Origin: CAZILN01 sp964540005
GTDB lineage: Bacteria; Bacteroidota; Bacteroidia; Bacteroidales; SM23-62
DNA length: 11,970 bases
Assembly: GCA_964540005.1 (NCBI GenBank)
Contig: CAZILN010000088.1
Coordinates: forward strand, 1-11,970
Direction: 5' to 3'
Shown here one piece after another: positions 1 to 7,845 of this stretch. The position numbers were made by a program, and so were the translations under genes. Position 1 is the stretch's first letter, and every line of letters begins with the position of its first letter. Under the pieces are notes generated by a model that saw nothing but the letters and a program-made list of their open reading frames with translations, was not told the origin of the DNA and did not search any database.

Positions 1-1
1 A

Positions 2-361
2 ATTATAAGAATATATATTGAGCAGCAGTTTGATATCCCTGCCATGGAAATGACATCTGATGAAACTCTCGGTATGTGGAATGAGATAGGAAAGAAGGAT
101 GAGGAATTGCATCCTAAACTCAAAGATCTGCTTGGATTGGCTGACCTGGTCAAGTTTGCTAAAGAAAAGCCACTTCCATCATATAATGAATCCAACCTGA
201 ACAACGCCTATGATTTTGTTAGAAAAACCAGGCCGGTCATCGAGCTGGGTCCGACTGCTGCAGTAACTGAGAATGATGTTACAGTTACTGATGTACCGGA
301 TTCTGATGGTATAGTGAATGATATTCAAGATACTGATATTGCCAAACATGTTGATGCTTAG
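2..361 (+). CDS. C-terminal part of the unnamed protein encoded just upstream of BatA (partial, cut by window edge)
   Basis: The frame is open from the left edge, so the first internal Met (position 44) is not the start: residues IIRIYIEQQFDIPA precede it in frame. About 119 residues are visible. The pattern of a YIEQxF..PAxEMTSDE segment followed by L..LLxxADLVKFAK and a helix ending FVRKTRP is, as I recall, typical of the hypothetical protein found between the DUF58 gene and batA in Bacteroidota; it resembles the C-terminal cytoplasmic part of DUF4381-like proteins, which have one membrane helix near the N terminus (outside the window here). The last 35 or so residues are acidic, Asp/Val/Thr-rich and probably disordered. 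The stop codon is 3 bases before batA, which implies co-transcription and a role linked to the Bat complex. The biochemical function is unknown. The family link comes from memory of the pattern and the context, not from a search. Confidence 0.7.
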   Translation: MIRIYIEQQFDIPAMEMTSDETLGMWNEIGKKDEELHPKLKDLLGLADLVKFAKEKPLPSYNESNLNNAYDFVRKTRPVIELGPTAAVTENDVTVTDVPDSDGIVNDIQDTDIAKHVDA

Positions 362-364
362 ATT

Positions 365-1357
365 ATGGGAGAACTGACATTCGCATATCCTGAATTTTTG
401 TACCTTTTGTTTTTGCTGGTACCACTGGGAGCATGGTTTGTATGGCGGGACCGTGACTCACATGCCAGTGTCAGCCTGTCAAGCCTGAGGGCATTTGGCG
501 GCAGCAGGATGGGCATACGCTTTTATCTCCGGTATTTCCTGTTGCTTGTTCGCCTTGCACTGGTGGCTGTTCTCATTATTATACTGGCCAGGCCACAATC
601 TACGAACCGCTGGGAGAATGTCACCACGGAAGGAATAGATATAATAATAGCACTGGATATATCTTCAAGCATGCTGGCTCAGGATCTGCAACCAAACCGG
701 CTCGATGCCTCCAAGGATGTGGCGATTGAGTTCATTTCAGGCAGGGCATATGACAGGATGGGTCTGGTGGTCTACAGTGGTGAAAGCTTTACCCAGTGTC
801 CCCTTACCACCGATCATGCTGTACTGATCAACCTGTTCCAGGACATTGAAAGCGGTATGATAGAAGACGGTACAGCTATAGGGATGGGACTTGCCACTTC
901 TGTAGCAAGGCTTAAAGACAGCAGGGCAATGAGCAAGGTCGTCATCCTTCTGACAGACGGGGTAAACAATATGGGATCGATAGCCCCTGTTACCGCTGCA
1001 GAAATAGCCAGTTCATTCGGAATACGGGTTTACACCATCGGGGTAGGGACCAACGGGATGGCCCCGGTACCGGTACAGACCCCTTATGGGAAAAGGATAC
1101 AGAACGTACAGGTTGAAATTGACGAGGACGTGCTGGTCCGGATTGCCGATATTACCGGAGGCAAGTATTTCAGGGCAACAGATAACCAGAAACTGCTGGA
1201 GATCTACCAGGAGATCGATGCCATGGAAAAATCAAAGATAGACGTTAAGGAGTACAGTAAGAAGCAGGAAGAATATATGAGTTTCGGTTTACTTGCACTG
1301 GTTTTGCTGTTGACAGAGATCATTGGCAGGTACCTGATAGTCAGGTCCGTACCTTAA
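365..1357 (+). CDS. batA: BatA, VWA-domain membrane protein of the aerotolerance operon
   Basis: A 330-residue inner-membrane protein. Two hydrophobic helices lie at about residues 10-27 and 53-75, a VWA domain at about 90-290, and a closing helix at about 305-326. The VWA metal-ion-dependent adhesion site is intact: D98-x-S100-x-S102 (in ALDISSSM), T170 in DGTAIG and D198 in LLTDG. These residues bind a divalent metal and usually mediate protein contacts. The N-terminal segment FAYPEFLYLL is typical of the BatA/BatB N-terminal domain. In Bacteroides fragilis the Bat proteins were described as contributing to aerotolerance; the mechanism is unsettled, and chaperone-like or envelope-complex assembly with MoxR ATPases is the common view. 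The start is 3 bases after the preceding stop. Its paralogue BatB follows after 15 bases. Confidence 0.95.
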   Translation: MGELTFAYPEFLYLLFLLVPLGAWFVWRDRDSHASVSLSSLRAFGGSRMGIRFYLRYFLLLVRLALVAVLIIILARPQSTNRWENVTTEGIDIIIALDISSSMLAQDLQPNRLDASKDVAIEFISGRAYDRMGLVVYSGESFTQCPLTTDHAVLINLFQDIESGMIEDGTAIGMGLATSVARLKDSRAMSKVVILLTDGVNNMGSIAPVTAAEIASSFGIRVYTIGVGTNGMAPVPVQTPYGKRIQNVQVEIDEDVLVRIADITGGKYFRATDNQKLLEIYQEIDAMEKSKIDVKEYSKKQEEYMSFGLLALVLLLTEIIGRYLIVRSVP

Positions 1358-1372
1358 TATTATGATTATATT

Positions 1373-2401
1373 ATGTTCAGGTTTGCCTATATAGAAAATC
1401 TTTATTTATTGTTGCTGATACCGGTACTGGTACTTGTATTCATTATTCTCATGCGGCTCCGAAGGATAGCACTCAGGCGTTTTGGCAGTCCTGAAATAAT
1501 GAAGCAGCTCATCCCAGAAGCCTCGCCGGGAAGGCATATACTCAAGTTTATACTTCTCAGCCTGGCACTTTCATCCGTGATAATAGGTGTGGCCAGGCCG
1601 CAATTCGGCAGTAAACTCCGCGAGATAAAGAGGGAAGGAGTAGAGATCATAATTGCACTGGATGTGTCCAATTCAATGATGGCAGAAGATATTAAACCTA
1701 ACAGGCTGGAAAGGGCCAAGCAGGCTATTTCAAGGCTGGTTGACAGGCTTGTAAATGATAAGATCGGCCTGATTGTTTTTGCCGGGGATGCTTATATTCA
1801 GATCCCCATTACCACGGATTATGTTTCGGCCAAGTTGTTTCTCTCGGCTATTCATACGGATATTGTACCCAAACAGGGTACTGCCATAGGTTCGGCTATT
1901 GAGCTGGGAATGAAATCTTTTGGTCCGGGTGAAGAAACAGGAAAGGCCCTGATCATAATAACCGACGGAGAGAATCATGAAGACGATGCTGTTGAGGCAG
2001 CCGCAAGAGCAGTGGGAAAAGGCATTACGGTGCATACGGTAGGCGTAGGGCTGCCCCAGGGGGCTCCCATCCCGGTTGATCCGGGCTCCAGCCAGCCCTC
2101 TTTCAGGAAGGACAGGGAAGGTAACACCATTATCAGCAAACTGGATGATAAAATGTTGCAGGAGATAGCTGCTGCCGGTAACGGGGTTTATATAAGGTCA
2201 GGTGAAGCGCGACTGGGCTTGAATACCCTTTTTGATGAGATCAACAGGATGGAAAAGCAGGAGCTTGAGGCCAGGATCTATTCCGATTATGACGAGAGGT
2301 TCCAGTATTTTTTCGGTCTGGCCCTTATATTGCTTTTTATCGAATTCTTTATACTGAACAGGAAGAACAGGTGGATGGGGAAAATAAAAATCTTTGAGTA
2401 A
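1373..2401 (+). CDS. batB: BatB, second VWA-domain membrane protein
   Basis: A 342-residue paralogue of BatA with the same plan: N-terminal helices at about 9-27 and 56-74, a VWA domain at about 88-300, and a C-terminal helix at about 312-328. The metal site is intact (D97-x-S99-x-S101 in ALDVSNSM, T170 in QGTAIG, D198 in IITDGEN). The N-terminal start FRFAYIENLYLLLL matches the BatA/BatB family. Residues about 229-251, between the VWA core and the final strands, form a polar Pro/Ser/Lys-rich loop that is longer than the matching BatA segment. The stop overlaps the next start by one base (TAATG at 2399-2403), a translational-coupling arrangement. BatA and BatB presumably sit side by side in the inner membrane with their VWA domains on the same face. 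Another ATG at 1362 is in a different frame, so 1373 is the start. Confidence 0.95.
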   Translation: MFRFAYIENLYLLLLIPVLVLVFIILMRLRRIALRRFGSPEIMKQLIPEASPGRHILKFILLSLALSSVIIGVARPQFGSKLREIKREGVEIIIALDVSNSMMAEDIKPNRLERAKQAISRLVDRLVNDKIGLIVFAGDAYIQIPITTDYVSAKLFLSAIHTDIVPKQGTAIGSAIELGMKSFGPGEETGKALIIITDGENHEDDAVEAAARAVGKGITVHTVGVGLPQGAPIPVDPGSSQPSFRKDREGNTIISKLDDKMLQEIAAAGNGVYIRSGEARLGLNTLFDEINRMEKQELEARIYSDYDERFQYFFGLALILLFIEFFILNRKNRWMGKIKIFE

Positions 2402-3156
2402 TGAGCAGACAATTCTTTAAAAGGAAAGTAATTATTACGGCATTGGCGCTTCTGCCTTTCTGTGTATGGGGACAGGCAGAGAGGAAGTATATACGCCAGG
2501 GTAATAAATTGTATGAGAAAGAATCCTATGATGATTCAGAAGTACAGTACCGTAAAGCGCTGGAAAAAGATGAGCAGTCATTTATGGGTGAATTCAACCT
2601 GGCCGATGCCCTTTATAAACAGGAAAAATATGAAGAAGCCATCAGCAAGTTCAACCGGATGGCAGAAAATGAATCAGATAAGGCAGGCCTTGGGGCTCTC
2701 TATCATAACCTTGGGAACTCCCTCCTGCAATCGGGTCAGCTTGAACCCAGCATTGAGGCATATAAAAACGCTCTGAGGAACAATCCGGACGACCTGGAAA
2801 CAAAGCATAACCTGGCCTACGCCCAGAGCCTGTTACAACAACAGCAACAGCAACAACAACAGAACAAGGACCAGCAGAACCAGGACCAGCAGCAACAGGA
2901 CCAGCAGAACCAGGATCAGCAGAACAAGGACCAGCAGCAACAGGACCAGCAGCAACAGGATTCTCAGGAGAATGAACAGCAGCAGCAACAGCAACAGGAC
3001 CAGCAAGAGCAGGAGCAGCAACAGGTTGAGAAAATATCAAAAGAGGATGCCGAGAGGATACTTGAGGCCCTGAAGCAGGATGAACAAAAAGTACAGGAAA
3101 AACTTAAAAAACAAAAAGCCCAGGCCAAAAGGATCAGGGTACTGAAAGACTGGTAG
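2401..3156 (+). CDS. batC: BatC, TPR protein with long Gln-rich tail
   Basis: A 251-residue protein exported by an N-terminal signal sequence (hydrophobic 10-22, likely cleavage after VWGQA, residue 25). Residues about 28-141 form roughly three tetratricopeptide repeats, recognisable from A..LY+...Y..A...+..AL-type spacing (for example ADALYKQEKYEEAISKF and GNSLLQSGQLEPSIEAY). Residues 146-208 are low complexity: 43 of 63 are Gln and the rest are Asp, Asn, Glu, Lys and one Ser; this includes six tandem pentads beginning with Asp (157-186). A charged helix follows (KISKEDAERILEALKQDEQ), then a basic C terminus ending KDW, a short ending I recognise from BatC proteins. TPRs usually act as protein-binding scaffolds, so BatC probably joins the periplasmic face of the Bat complex. 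The start overlaps the batB stop by one base. Confidence 0.92.
   Translation: MSRQFFKRKVIITALALLPFCVWGQAERKYIRQGNKLYEKESYDDSEVQYRKALEKDEQSFMGEFNLADALYKQEKYEEAISKFNRMAENESDKAGLGALYHNLGNSLLQSGQLEPSIEAYKNALRNNPDDLETKHNLAYAQSLLQQQQQQQQQNKDQQNQDQQQQDQQNQDQQNKDQQQQDQQQQDSQENEQQQQQQQDQQEQEQQQVEKISKEDAERILEALKQDEQKVQEKLKKQKAQAKRIRVLKDW
2836..3024 (+). repeat. CAG/CAA-rich low-complexity tract in batC
   Basis: This is 63 consecutive codons made of CAG/CAA with interspersed AAC, GAC/GAT, AAG and GAG, giving a 43-of-63 Gln segment. All repeat units are multiples of three, so slippage would change the tail length without shifting the frame. The opposite strand reads as a long open frame of mostly Leu, which is a by-product of the composition. 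Confidence 0.95.
2869..2958 (+). repeat. Six tandem 15-base units inside the batC Gln tract
   Basis: The unit is GACCAGCAG followed by CAACAG, AACCAG or AACAAG. Copies start at 2869, 2884, 2899, 2914, 2929 and 2944 and encode DQQNQ, DQQQQ, DQQNQ, DQQNK, DQQQQ and DQQQQ. The fourth copy has GAT for GAC. Copies 2, 5 and 6 are identical, as are copies 1 and 3, which suggests expansion by unit duplication rather than single-codon slippage alone. Confidence 0.92.
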
Positions 3157-3169
3157 CAATACCGGTAGT

Positions 3170-5005
3170 ATGAAAAAGCTGATACGACATATTATTCTTC
3201 TGACGGTGTTATTTATCCCGGGATGGGCCTTCCATGCCTCCGGCCAGGGTATCAGTGTTCAGGGCAGTGCCCCGGGGGCGGTCCGCTCAGGAGAACAATT
3301 CAGGCTTAGCTATACGGTAAATGCAAATCCCTCTTCTTTCAACGGTCCAGCGCTTAATGATTTTTATCTGCTGAGCGGCCCAAACCGGTCCAGTAGCACT
3401 AGTATATCCATTGTAAACGGCCGGCGTACACAGAGCACGACTATTACATTTACCTATTACCTCCAGGCTACAAAGCAGGGGAAGTTCACCATTGCTCCTG
3501 CTACAGCTACAGTTGACAGGAAGCAGTACCAGTCAAATGCTGTGACGGTGGAAGTGGTGAAAGGCAGTTCGGCCCCTTCACAGCAGCAGCAACAACAGGC
3601 ACCAGCCGGCACCCAGGGCGGGACGCCTGCCGGGGCCGATGACCAGATATTTGTACGCATACTGACCAGCACCAGGGAGGTCTACCAGGGCCAGCATATC
3701 GTAGCTACCCTGAAACTGTATACACGCCTGCAGGTAAACGGGCTCGGGAAAAATAATATTCCGGATTTCAATGGTTTCTGGACCCAGGAAATCCCCCAGC
3801 CAACACAGATATCCCTGCAGAGGGAAAACATAAACGGGATTATTTACAATACCGGGGTTATCCGCAAAGTATTACTCTTCCCGCAGAGAACCGGGGAGAT
3901 AGAAATAGAGCCTTTTGAGCTGGAAGCAATAGTCAGGCAGAAAGTGAGTGGGGGACAGGGTGGCGTATGGGATGACTTTTTTTCCAGCTATACCAATGTT
4001 TCCAGGATGCTTGTTTCCCCCGGTGTTACAATACGTGTATTACCACTACCTGACGGAAAGCCGGCCTCCTATAAAGGGGCTGTCGGTAAGCTGAGCATGA
4101 AATCGGAAATCGACAAGACCGAGGCCATGACCAATGATGCGATCACCCTGAAATTTACAGTTAGTGGAAACGGGAATGTTAAACTGATTGATGCCCCGGA
4201 TATCAAATTTCCCCCGGATTTTGAATTCTATGATCCAAAAGTTACAACAAATATTAAAAATACCGAATCCGGCCAGGCTGGCAGCAAGACATTCGAATTC
4301 CTTCTAATTCCAAGACATGCAGGTACTTTCAGGTTGCCTCCCGTTCAATTCAGTTACTTTGACCTTTCAGATAAAAGCTATAAAACCACCAGCAGTCCGG
4401 AATACACCATAACCATCACCAAAGGAGAGGATGCTCAGCAGATCAATATTGTTCAGGGACTCTCGCGTGAGGAATACCAGCGGCTGAGCACCGATATTTT
4501 ATTTATTAAGACAGGAAAGTTCCGCCTGCTGCGTAAAGGCAGTTACCTGTTCGGATCTGGACTGTTCTATCTTATATATGCCGCTTGCCTGGCGTCATTC
4601 ATATTTATTGTCATTTTGAGACGTAACAGGATCAAAAGAATGCAGAATGTTGAAATGGTAAAGAACCGAAGGGCAAACAAACTGGCCGCAAAAAGGCTGA
4701 GGATCGCCCAAGGCTGTTTGCGCAACCAGCAGCGAGAAGAATTCTATGAAGCAGTTCTCAAAGCCTTCATGGGATACCTGAGTGATAAACTGAACATCCC
4801 CGTTTCAGATCTGACAAAGGACAGGGCCGTGGAAACCCTGCATCATTATAACACGGATAAAGATCTTATTGATGCCTTTATGGAAGTTATAAGTACATGT
4901 GAGATAGCCAGGTATTCCCCTATGGGAGAAACTGAAGAGATGAATAAGATATATGCAGATTCGGTCAGGATCCTAAGTGATCTTGAAAAAAACCTGAAAA
5001 GATGA
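3170..5005 (+). CDS. batD: BatD, large membrane-anchored BatD-family protein
   Basis: A 611-residue protein with a signal peptide (hydrophobic residues 6-22, likely cleavage after ASGQG near residue 27), a long beta-rich exported region of about 430 residues, one membrane helix at about 460-482, and a Lys/Arg-rich helical cytoplasmic C terminus of about 125 residues. The exported part opens with a VQGSAPGAVRSGEQFRLSYTVN-like beta-sandwich start and contains FTIAPATATVDRKQYQS followed by a linker with six Gln (138-143); both are recognisable features of the BatD (oxygen tolerance) family. Later segments such as FEFYDP and RHAGTFRLPPVQFSYFD also fit that family. It probably forms the main periplasmic part of the Bat complex and crosses to the cytosol. 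The gene starts 13 bases after batC and overlaps batE by 4 bases (ATGA). Confidence 0.93.
   Translation: MKKLIRHIILLTVLFIPGWAFHASGQGISVQGSAPGAVRSGEQFRLSYTVNANPSSFNGPALNDFYLLSGPNRSSSTSISIVNGRRTQSTTITFTYYLQATKQGKFTIAPATATVDRKQYQSNAVTVEVVKGSSAPSQQQQQQAPAGTQGGTPAGADDQIFVRILTSTREVYQGQHIVATLKLYTRLQVNGLGKNNIPDFNGFWTQEIPQPTQISLQRENINGIIYNTGVIRKVLLFPQRTGEIEIEPFELEAIVRQKVSGGQGGVWDDFFSSYTNVSRMLVSPGVTIRVLPLPDGKPASYKGAVGKLSMKSEIDKTEAMTNDAITLKFTVSGNGNVKLIDAPDIKFPPDFEFYDPKVTTNIKNTESGQAGSKTFEFLLIPRHAGTFRLPPVQFSYFDLSDKSYKTTSSPEYTITITKGEDAQQINIVQGLSREEYQRLSTDILFIKTGKFRLLRKGSYLFGSGLFYLIYAACLASFIFIVILRRNRIKRMQNVEMVKNRRANKLAAKRLRIAQGCLRNQQREEFYEAVLKAFMGYLSDKLNIPVSDLTKDRAVETLHHYNTDKDLIDAFMEVISTCEIARYSPMGETEEMNKIYADSVRILSDLEKNLKR
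3581..3598 (+). repeat. Short Gln tract (six codons) in batD
   Basis: CAG CAG CAG CAA CAA CAG encodes Gln 138-143. It lies in a flexible Ser/Pro/Gly/Ala/Thr linker between the first and second exported domains of BatD. Confidence 0.9.
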
Positions 5006-5760
5006 TGAGACCCTTATTCATATTAGTTTTGACTGTTATTGGTCTGAGCCCTGTACTGGCCTGGGATCCCGATTCAACGATCCTTACGGGCAACGAGCAT
5101 TATATCAATAATGAGTTTGAACAGGCAGTGGCAGCATACCAGGCTGTGATAGATTCCGGTTATGAATCGGCAGAATTATACTTTAACCTTGGGAATGCCT
5201 GCTTCAAAACAAACCAGCTGACACTGGCCCTGGTAAATTATGAACGTGCCCTGATCCTCGATCCCAAGGACGAGGAAATCCTGCACAACCAGCAGCTGGC
5301 CCGCTCCTTCCTGACAGATGAGATTGATGTCCTTCCTGAATTTGTCCTGAGGCAATGGTATATTTCAATAATACGGATCCTGAGGTCTGACCAGTGGGCC
5401 ATTATCAGCCTGGTGAGTTTCATTACTGCCCTTATCCTGTTCCTTTCCTACCTGTTCAGCAGCCGGATAGGTATCAGGAAATTATCATTCTGGCTGGCCG
5501 TAGTTCTCATGATCTCATCAGGCGTTTCATTCGGTTTTTCCCATAAAAAGAAACAAATTGATACAGGGCACAATATAGCCCTGATCTTTTCCCCTTCAGT
5601 AACCGTAAAAAGTTCTCCTGATGAAAGCGGGACGGACATATTCCAGTTGCATGAGGGCACAAGGGTAATCATTGTAGATGAACTGGGTGACTGGCGCGAG
5701 ATAAAGATCTCGGATGGAAACCAGGGTTGGGTCAGGCTTTCGGATCTTATAAAAATATAA
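5002..5760 (+). CDS. batE: BatE, TPR and SH3-type membrane protein
   Basis: A 252-residue protein. An N-terminal hydrophobic signal (residues 4-20, VLA before WDPD) precedes two to three TPR units at about 24-98 (YFNLGNACFKTNQLTLALVNYERAL is the clearest). Two membrane helices follow at about 132-152 and 159-180, then a small all-beta bacterial SH3-like domain at about 187-252 (VTVKSSPDESGT, FQLHEGTRVIIVDELGDW, QGWVRLSDL). With a cleaved signal and two further helices, both the TPR and SH3 parts would be periplasmic. It is the last gene of the bat operon. The ATG at 5002 overlaps the batD stop (5003-5005), so translation is probably coupled; a second ATG at 5005 is also possible and would remove one Met. 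A 94-base gap follows. Confidence 0.9.
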   Translation: MMRPLFILVLTVIGLSPVLAWDPDSTILTGNEHYINNEFEQAVAAYQAVIDSGYESAELYFNLGNACFKTNQLTLALVNYERALILDPKDEEILHNQQLARSFLTDEIDVLPEFVLRQWYISIIRILRSDQWAIISLVSFITALILFLSYLFSSRIGIRKLSFWLAVVLMISSGVSFGFSHKKKQIDTGHNIALIFSPSVTVKSSPDESGTDIFQLHEGTRVIIVDELGDWREIKISDGNQGWVRLSDLIKI

Positions 5761-5823
5761 GGTTGTTCTCTCCAAGGATAATTGCTCTGGTCAGGAAGAA
5801 CAAAATTATAGCTCTATATTCCT

Positions 5824-5831
5824 TATCTTAG
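5824..5831 (+). promoter_or_regulatory. Weak candidate -7 element before the cupin-cstA pair
   Basis: TATCTTAG differs by one base from the Bacteroidota -7 consensus TAnnTTTG and lies 23 bases before the cupin start. No convincing TTTG element is seen at the expected upstream distance, so this is only a hint. The rest of the 5761-5854 gap shows no strong hairpin or T-run terminator. Confidence 0.3.
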
Positions 5832-5854
5832 CAGTAATTGAATTTTTAAATGAT

Positions 5855-6112
5855 ATGAAAAAGAAAAAGCCTTCACAGGAAGAGATTGCAGATACCCTGA
5901 ACTGGGGAACCTGGCAGAAGGAGCCATCTGAATTCCCCTGGTTCTACAGTCAAAAGGAAATCTGCTACATACTGGAAGGATCGGCAACAGTGGTAACATC
6001 AAATGGGGACACTATAGAGTTTGAAGCCGGCGACCTTGTTGAATTTGAAGAGGGACTCGAGTGCATGTGGAAAATTGATCAGAAGATAGTGAAACGATAT
6101 CAATTCGGCTGA
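5855..6112 (+). CDS. Small cupin-domain protein (cupin_3 / DUF861-like)
   Basis: An 85-residue protein consisting of one small beta-barrel. The order W17-G-T-W, then E35 and CYILEG (37-42), then a DGxxxxFEAGD turn (G59-D60), then FEEG and a Trp (W72) in CMWKIDQ, ending VKRYQFG, matches the histidine-poor cupin_3/DUF861 group, related to the EutQ and ureidoglycine aminohydrolase barrels. It contains no histidine at all, so the classical His-x-His metal site is absent, as is usual in this group. The substrate or ligand cannot be told from the sequence. The stop is 2 bases before the cstA start, so the two are almost certainly translated from one message; a ligand-sensing or accessory role for the transporter is possible but unproven. 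Confidence 0.85.
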   Translation: MKKKKPSQEEIADTLNWGTWQKEPSEFPWFYSQKEICYILEGSATVVTSNGDTIEFEAGDLVEFEEGLECMWKIDQKIVKRYQFG

Positions 6113-6114
6113 TC

Positions 6115-7845
6115 ATGAATTCTCTTTTCCTGGTTATTTTCGCAGTTATCGGATACCTGGTTGCTTACCGCTTCTACGGAAAGTGGCTGGGAAATAAATT
6201 GTTTAGCCTCTCCAACAGCAACCGCATGCCTTCCCATGAGTTCCGCGACGGGATAGATTTCGTCCCTACAAAAAAACACATCATTTTCGGGCATCATTTT
6301 ACTACCATAGCAGGTCTCGGGCCTATTGTAGGACCGGCAATAGGAATTATCTGGGGATGGGTACCTGCCTTTATCTGGGTAGTCCTGGGCTCTGTTTTTA
6401 TGGGTGCCGTTCATGATTTTTCCACACTCATCGTCTCAGCAAGGAGCCAGGGTAAAACCGTTGGCGATCTTACTGGAGACCTTATCTCACCTGGCACTCG
6501 TTACAGCTTCCAGTTTATCATGCAGTTCCTTTTATTTATTGTACTTTCCGTTTTTGCCATGATAGTAGGCGTATTGTTTGAGCTCTATCCGGAAGCTGTA
6601 TTTCCGGTATGGATGCAGATCCCTATTGCAATAGGCCTGGGCTGGGCTATAAGGAGGGGTTGGAACGATCTGTTATTCAGTATCATTGCCGTATTACTCA
6701 TGTATGCTACTGTGATCCTCGGGGTATACCTTCCCATCACTGTGCCACCCATTGCCGGTTCTTCTGTGGTCACCTGGTGCATCATACTGTTTGTCTATGT
6801 GTACTTTGCTTCCACGGTACCGGTACAGAAGCTATTGCAGCCCAGGGATTATATTAACTCACACCAGTTGTTGATTGCCATTATCCTGATACTTATTGGT
6901 GTTGTGGTAGCCCATCCGCAAATTACTGCTCCTGCCTTTAACAGTGCTGCATTTTCTGATACTACCGACATACCAAAGCTGATGCCTGTACTTTTCATCA
7001 CCATAGCCTGCGGGGCTATTTCAGGCTTCCACTCCCTGGCCAGTTCAGGCACCACTGTCAAACAGGTGGATAAGGAGAAGGATACCCTGTTTATCGGCTA
7101 CGGGGGGATGCTCTTGGAGAGTTTCCTTGCGGTGCTTGTTATTGTTGCTGTGGCAGGGGGACTTGGAATGGGACTGGAAGAAGATGGAAGGCTCTTTACC
7201 GGACTGGATGCATTCAGGTATCATTATGCATCCTGGACCTCATTCAGTGGTATTGATGCCAAGCTCAAGGCCTTTGTGATAGGAGCCTCAAATTTATTCA
7301 GTTCATATGGTATCCCGCCCCTGATCGGTAAATCAATGATAGCTGTGTTTATTGTCAGCTTTGCGAATACTACACTTGATTCTGCTGCCAGGATACAGAG
7401 GCTGTCCCTGCAGGAGATCTTCAGGAAAGCCGACGGGACGGTCAGGAAGCCGATGAATAACAGGTATGCAGCTACCTTTTTTGTGGTTGCTGCGGCTATG
7501 GTGATGTGCTTTGTGAAACCGGGTGCTACCGGCGCGCTGATACTATGGCCTATGTTCGGTTCACTGAACCAGTTACTGGCTGCCCTGGCTCTGGGAATAG
7601 TAAGCTTATACCTGCTCAGGAAGAAGAAGAATATATTCTTTACCCTGATACCCATGCTTTTTGTGCTGGTGGTCACCCTCTGGGCGATGATCATAAACCT
7701 GGTAACTTTTATGAAAGATAATGATTATATACTGGTCATCATGTCAGTCATAATCCTGACACTGACTTCCTGGCTCCTGATCAGCGCCCTGAAGGCGGTT
7801 TTCAGGTATAATACCCTGGTCAGAACCGGATTGAAAAAGACTTGA
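6115..7845 (+). CDS. cstA: CstA-family carbon starvation protein (peptide/pyruvate transporter)
   Basis: A 576-residue polytopic inner-membrane protein with at least fourteen hydrophobic segments. Family hallmarks in order are FGHHFTTIAGLGPIVG (from residue 58), the GAVHDFSTL loop (97-105), GAISGFHSLASSGTTVKQ (300-317), GYGGMLLES (328-336), FANTTLDSAARIQR (416-429) and LWPMFGSLNQLLA (477-489). CstA proteins are induced on carbon starvation in Escherichia coli and take up peptides or pyruvate. This is a short form compared with the roughly 700-residue E. coli protein, but the core motifs are all present. The start is 2 bases after the cupin stop. The last 26 bases overlap the 3' end of the acylphosphatase gene on the other strand. 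The exact substrate is not inferable. The gene symbol is given at family level. Confidence 0.93.
   Translation: MNSLFLVIFAVIGYLVAYRFYGKWLGNKLFSLSNSNRMPSHEFRDGIDFVPTKKHIIFGHHFTTIAGLGPIVGPAIGIIWGWVPAFIWVVLGSVFMGAVHDFSTLIVSARSQGKTVGDLTGDLISPGTRYSFQFIMQFLLFIVLSVFAMIVGVLFELYPEAVFPVWMQIPIAIGLGWAIRRGWNDLLFSIIAVLLMYATVILGVYLPITVPPIAGSSVVTWCIILFVYVYFASTVPVQKLLQPRDYINSHQLLIAIILILIGVVVAHPQITAPAFNSAAFSDTTDIPKLMPVLFITIACGAISGFHSLASSGTTVKQVDKEKDTLFIGYGGMLLESFLAVLVIVAVAGGLGMGLEEDGRLFTGLDAFRYHYASWTSFSGIDAKLKAFVIGASNLFSSYGIPPLIGKSMIAVFIVSFANTTLDSAARIQRLSLQEIFRKADGTVRKPMNNRYAATFFVVAAAMVMCFVKPGATGALILWPMFGSLNQLLAALALGIVSLYLLRKKKNIFFTLIPMLFVLVVTLWAMIINLVTFMKDNDYILVIMSVIILTLTSWLLISALKAVFRYNTLVRTGLKKT

Noticed and set aside
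1065..1079. The 15-base word CGGTACCGGTACAGA occurs here in batA and again at 6815-6829 in cstA
   Set aside because: Both copies encode Val-Pro-Val-Gln in frame with the same codons, so coding coincidence explains it.
2869..2958. Regular repeats that might suggest a CRISPR-like array
   Set aside because: Units are adjacent with no spacers, lie in frame within batC and encode Gln-rich protein.
2651..3040. Long minus-strand frames opposite the batC Gln tract, one nearly pure Leu and one Ala/Gly/Pro-rich
   Set aside because: They arise from reading CAG/CAA repeats backwards; batC itself has a clear signal peptide, TPRs and family C terminus.
7224..7694. A 156-codon minus-strand frame inside cstA
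   Set aside because: It is antisense to conserved CstA motifs; the translation resembles a composition by-product.
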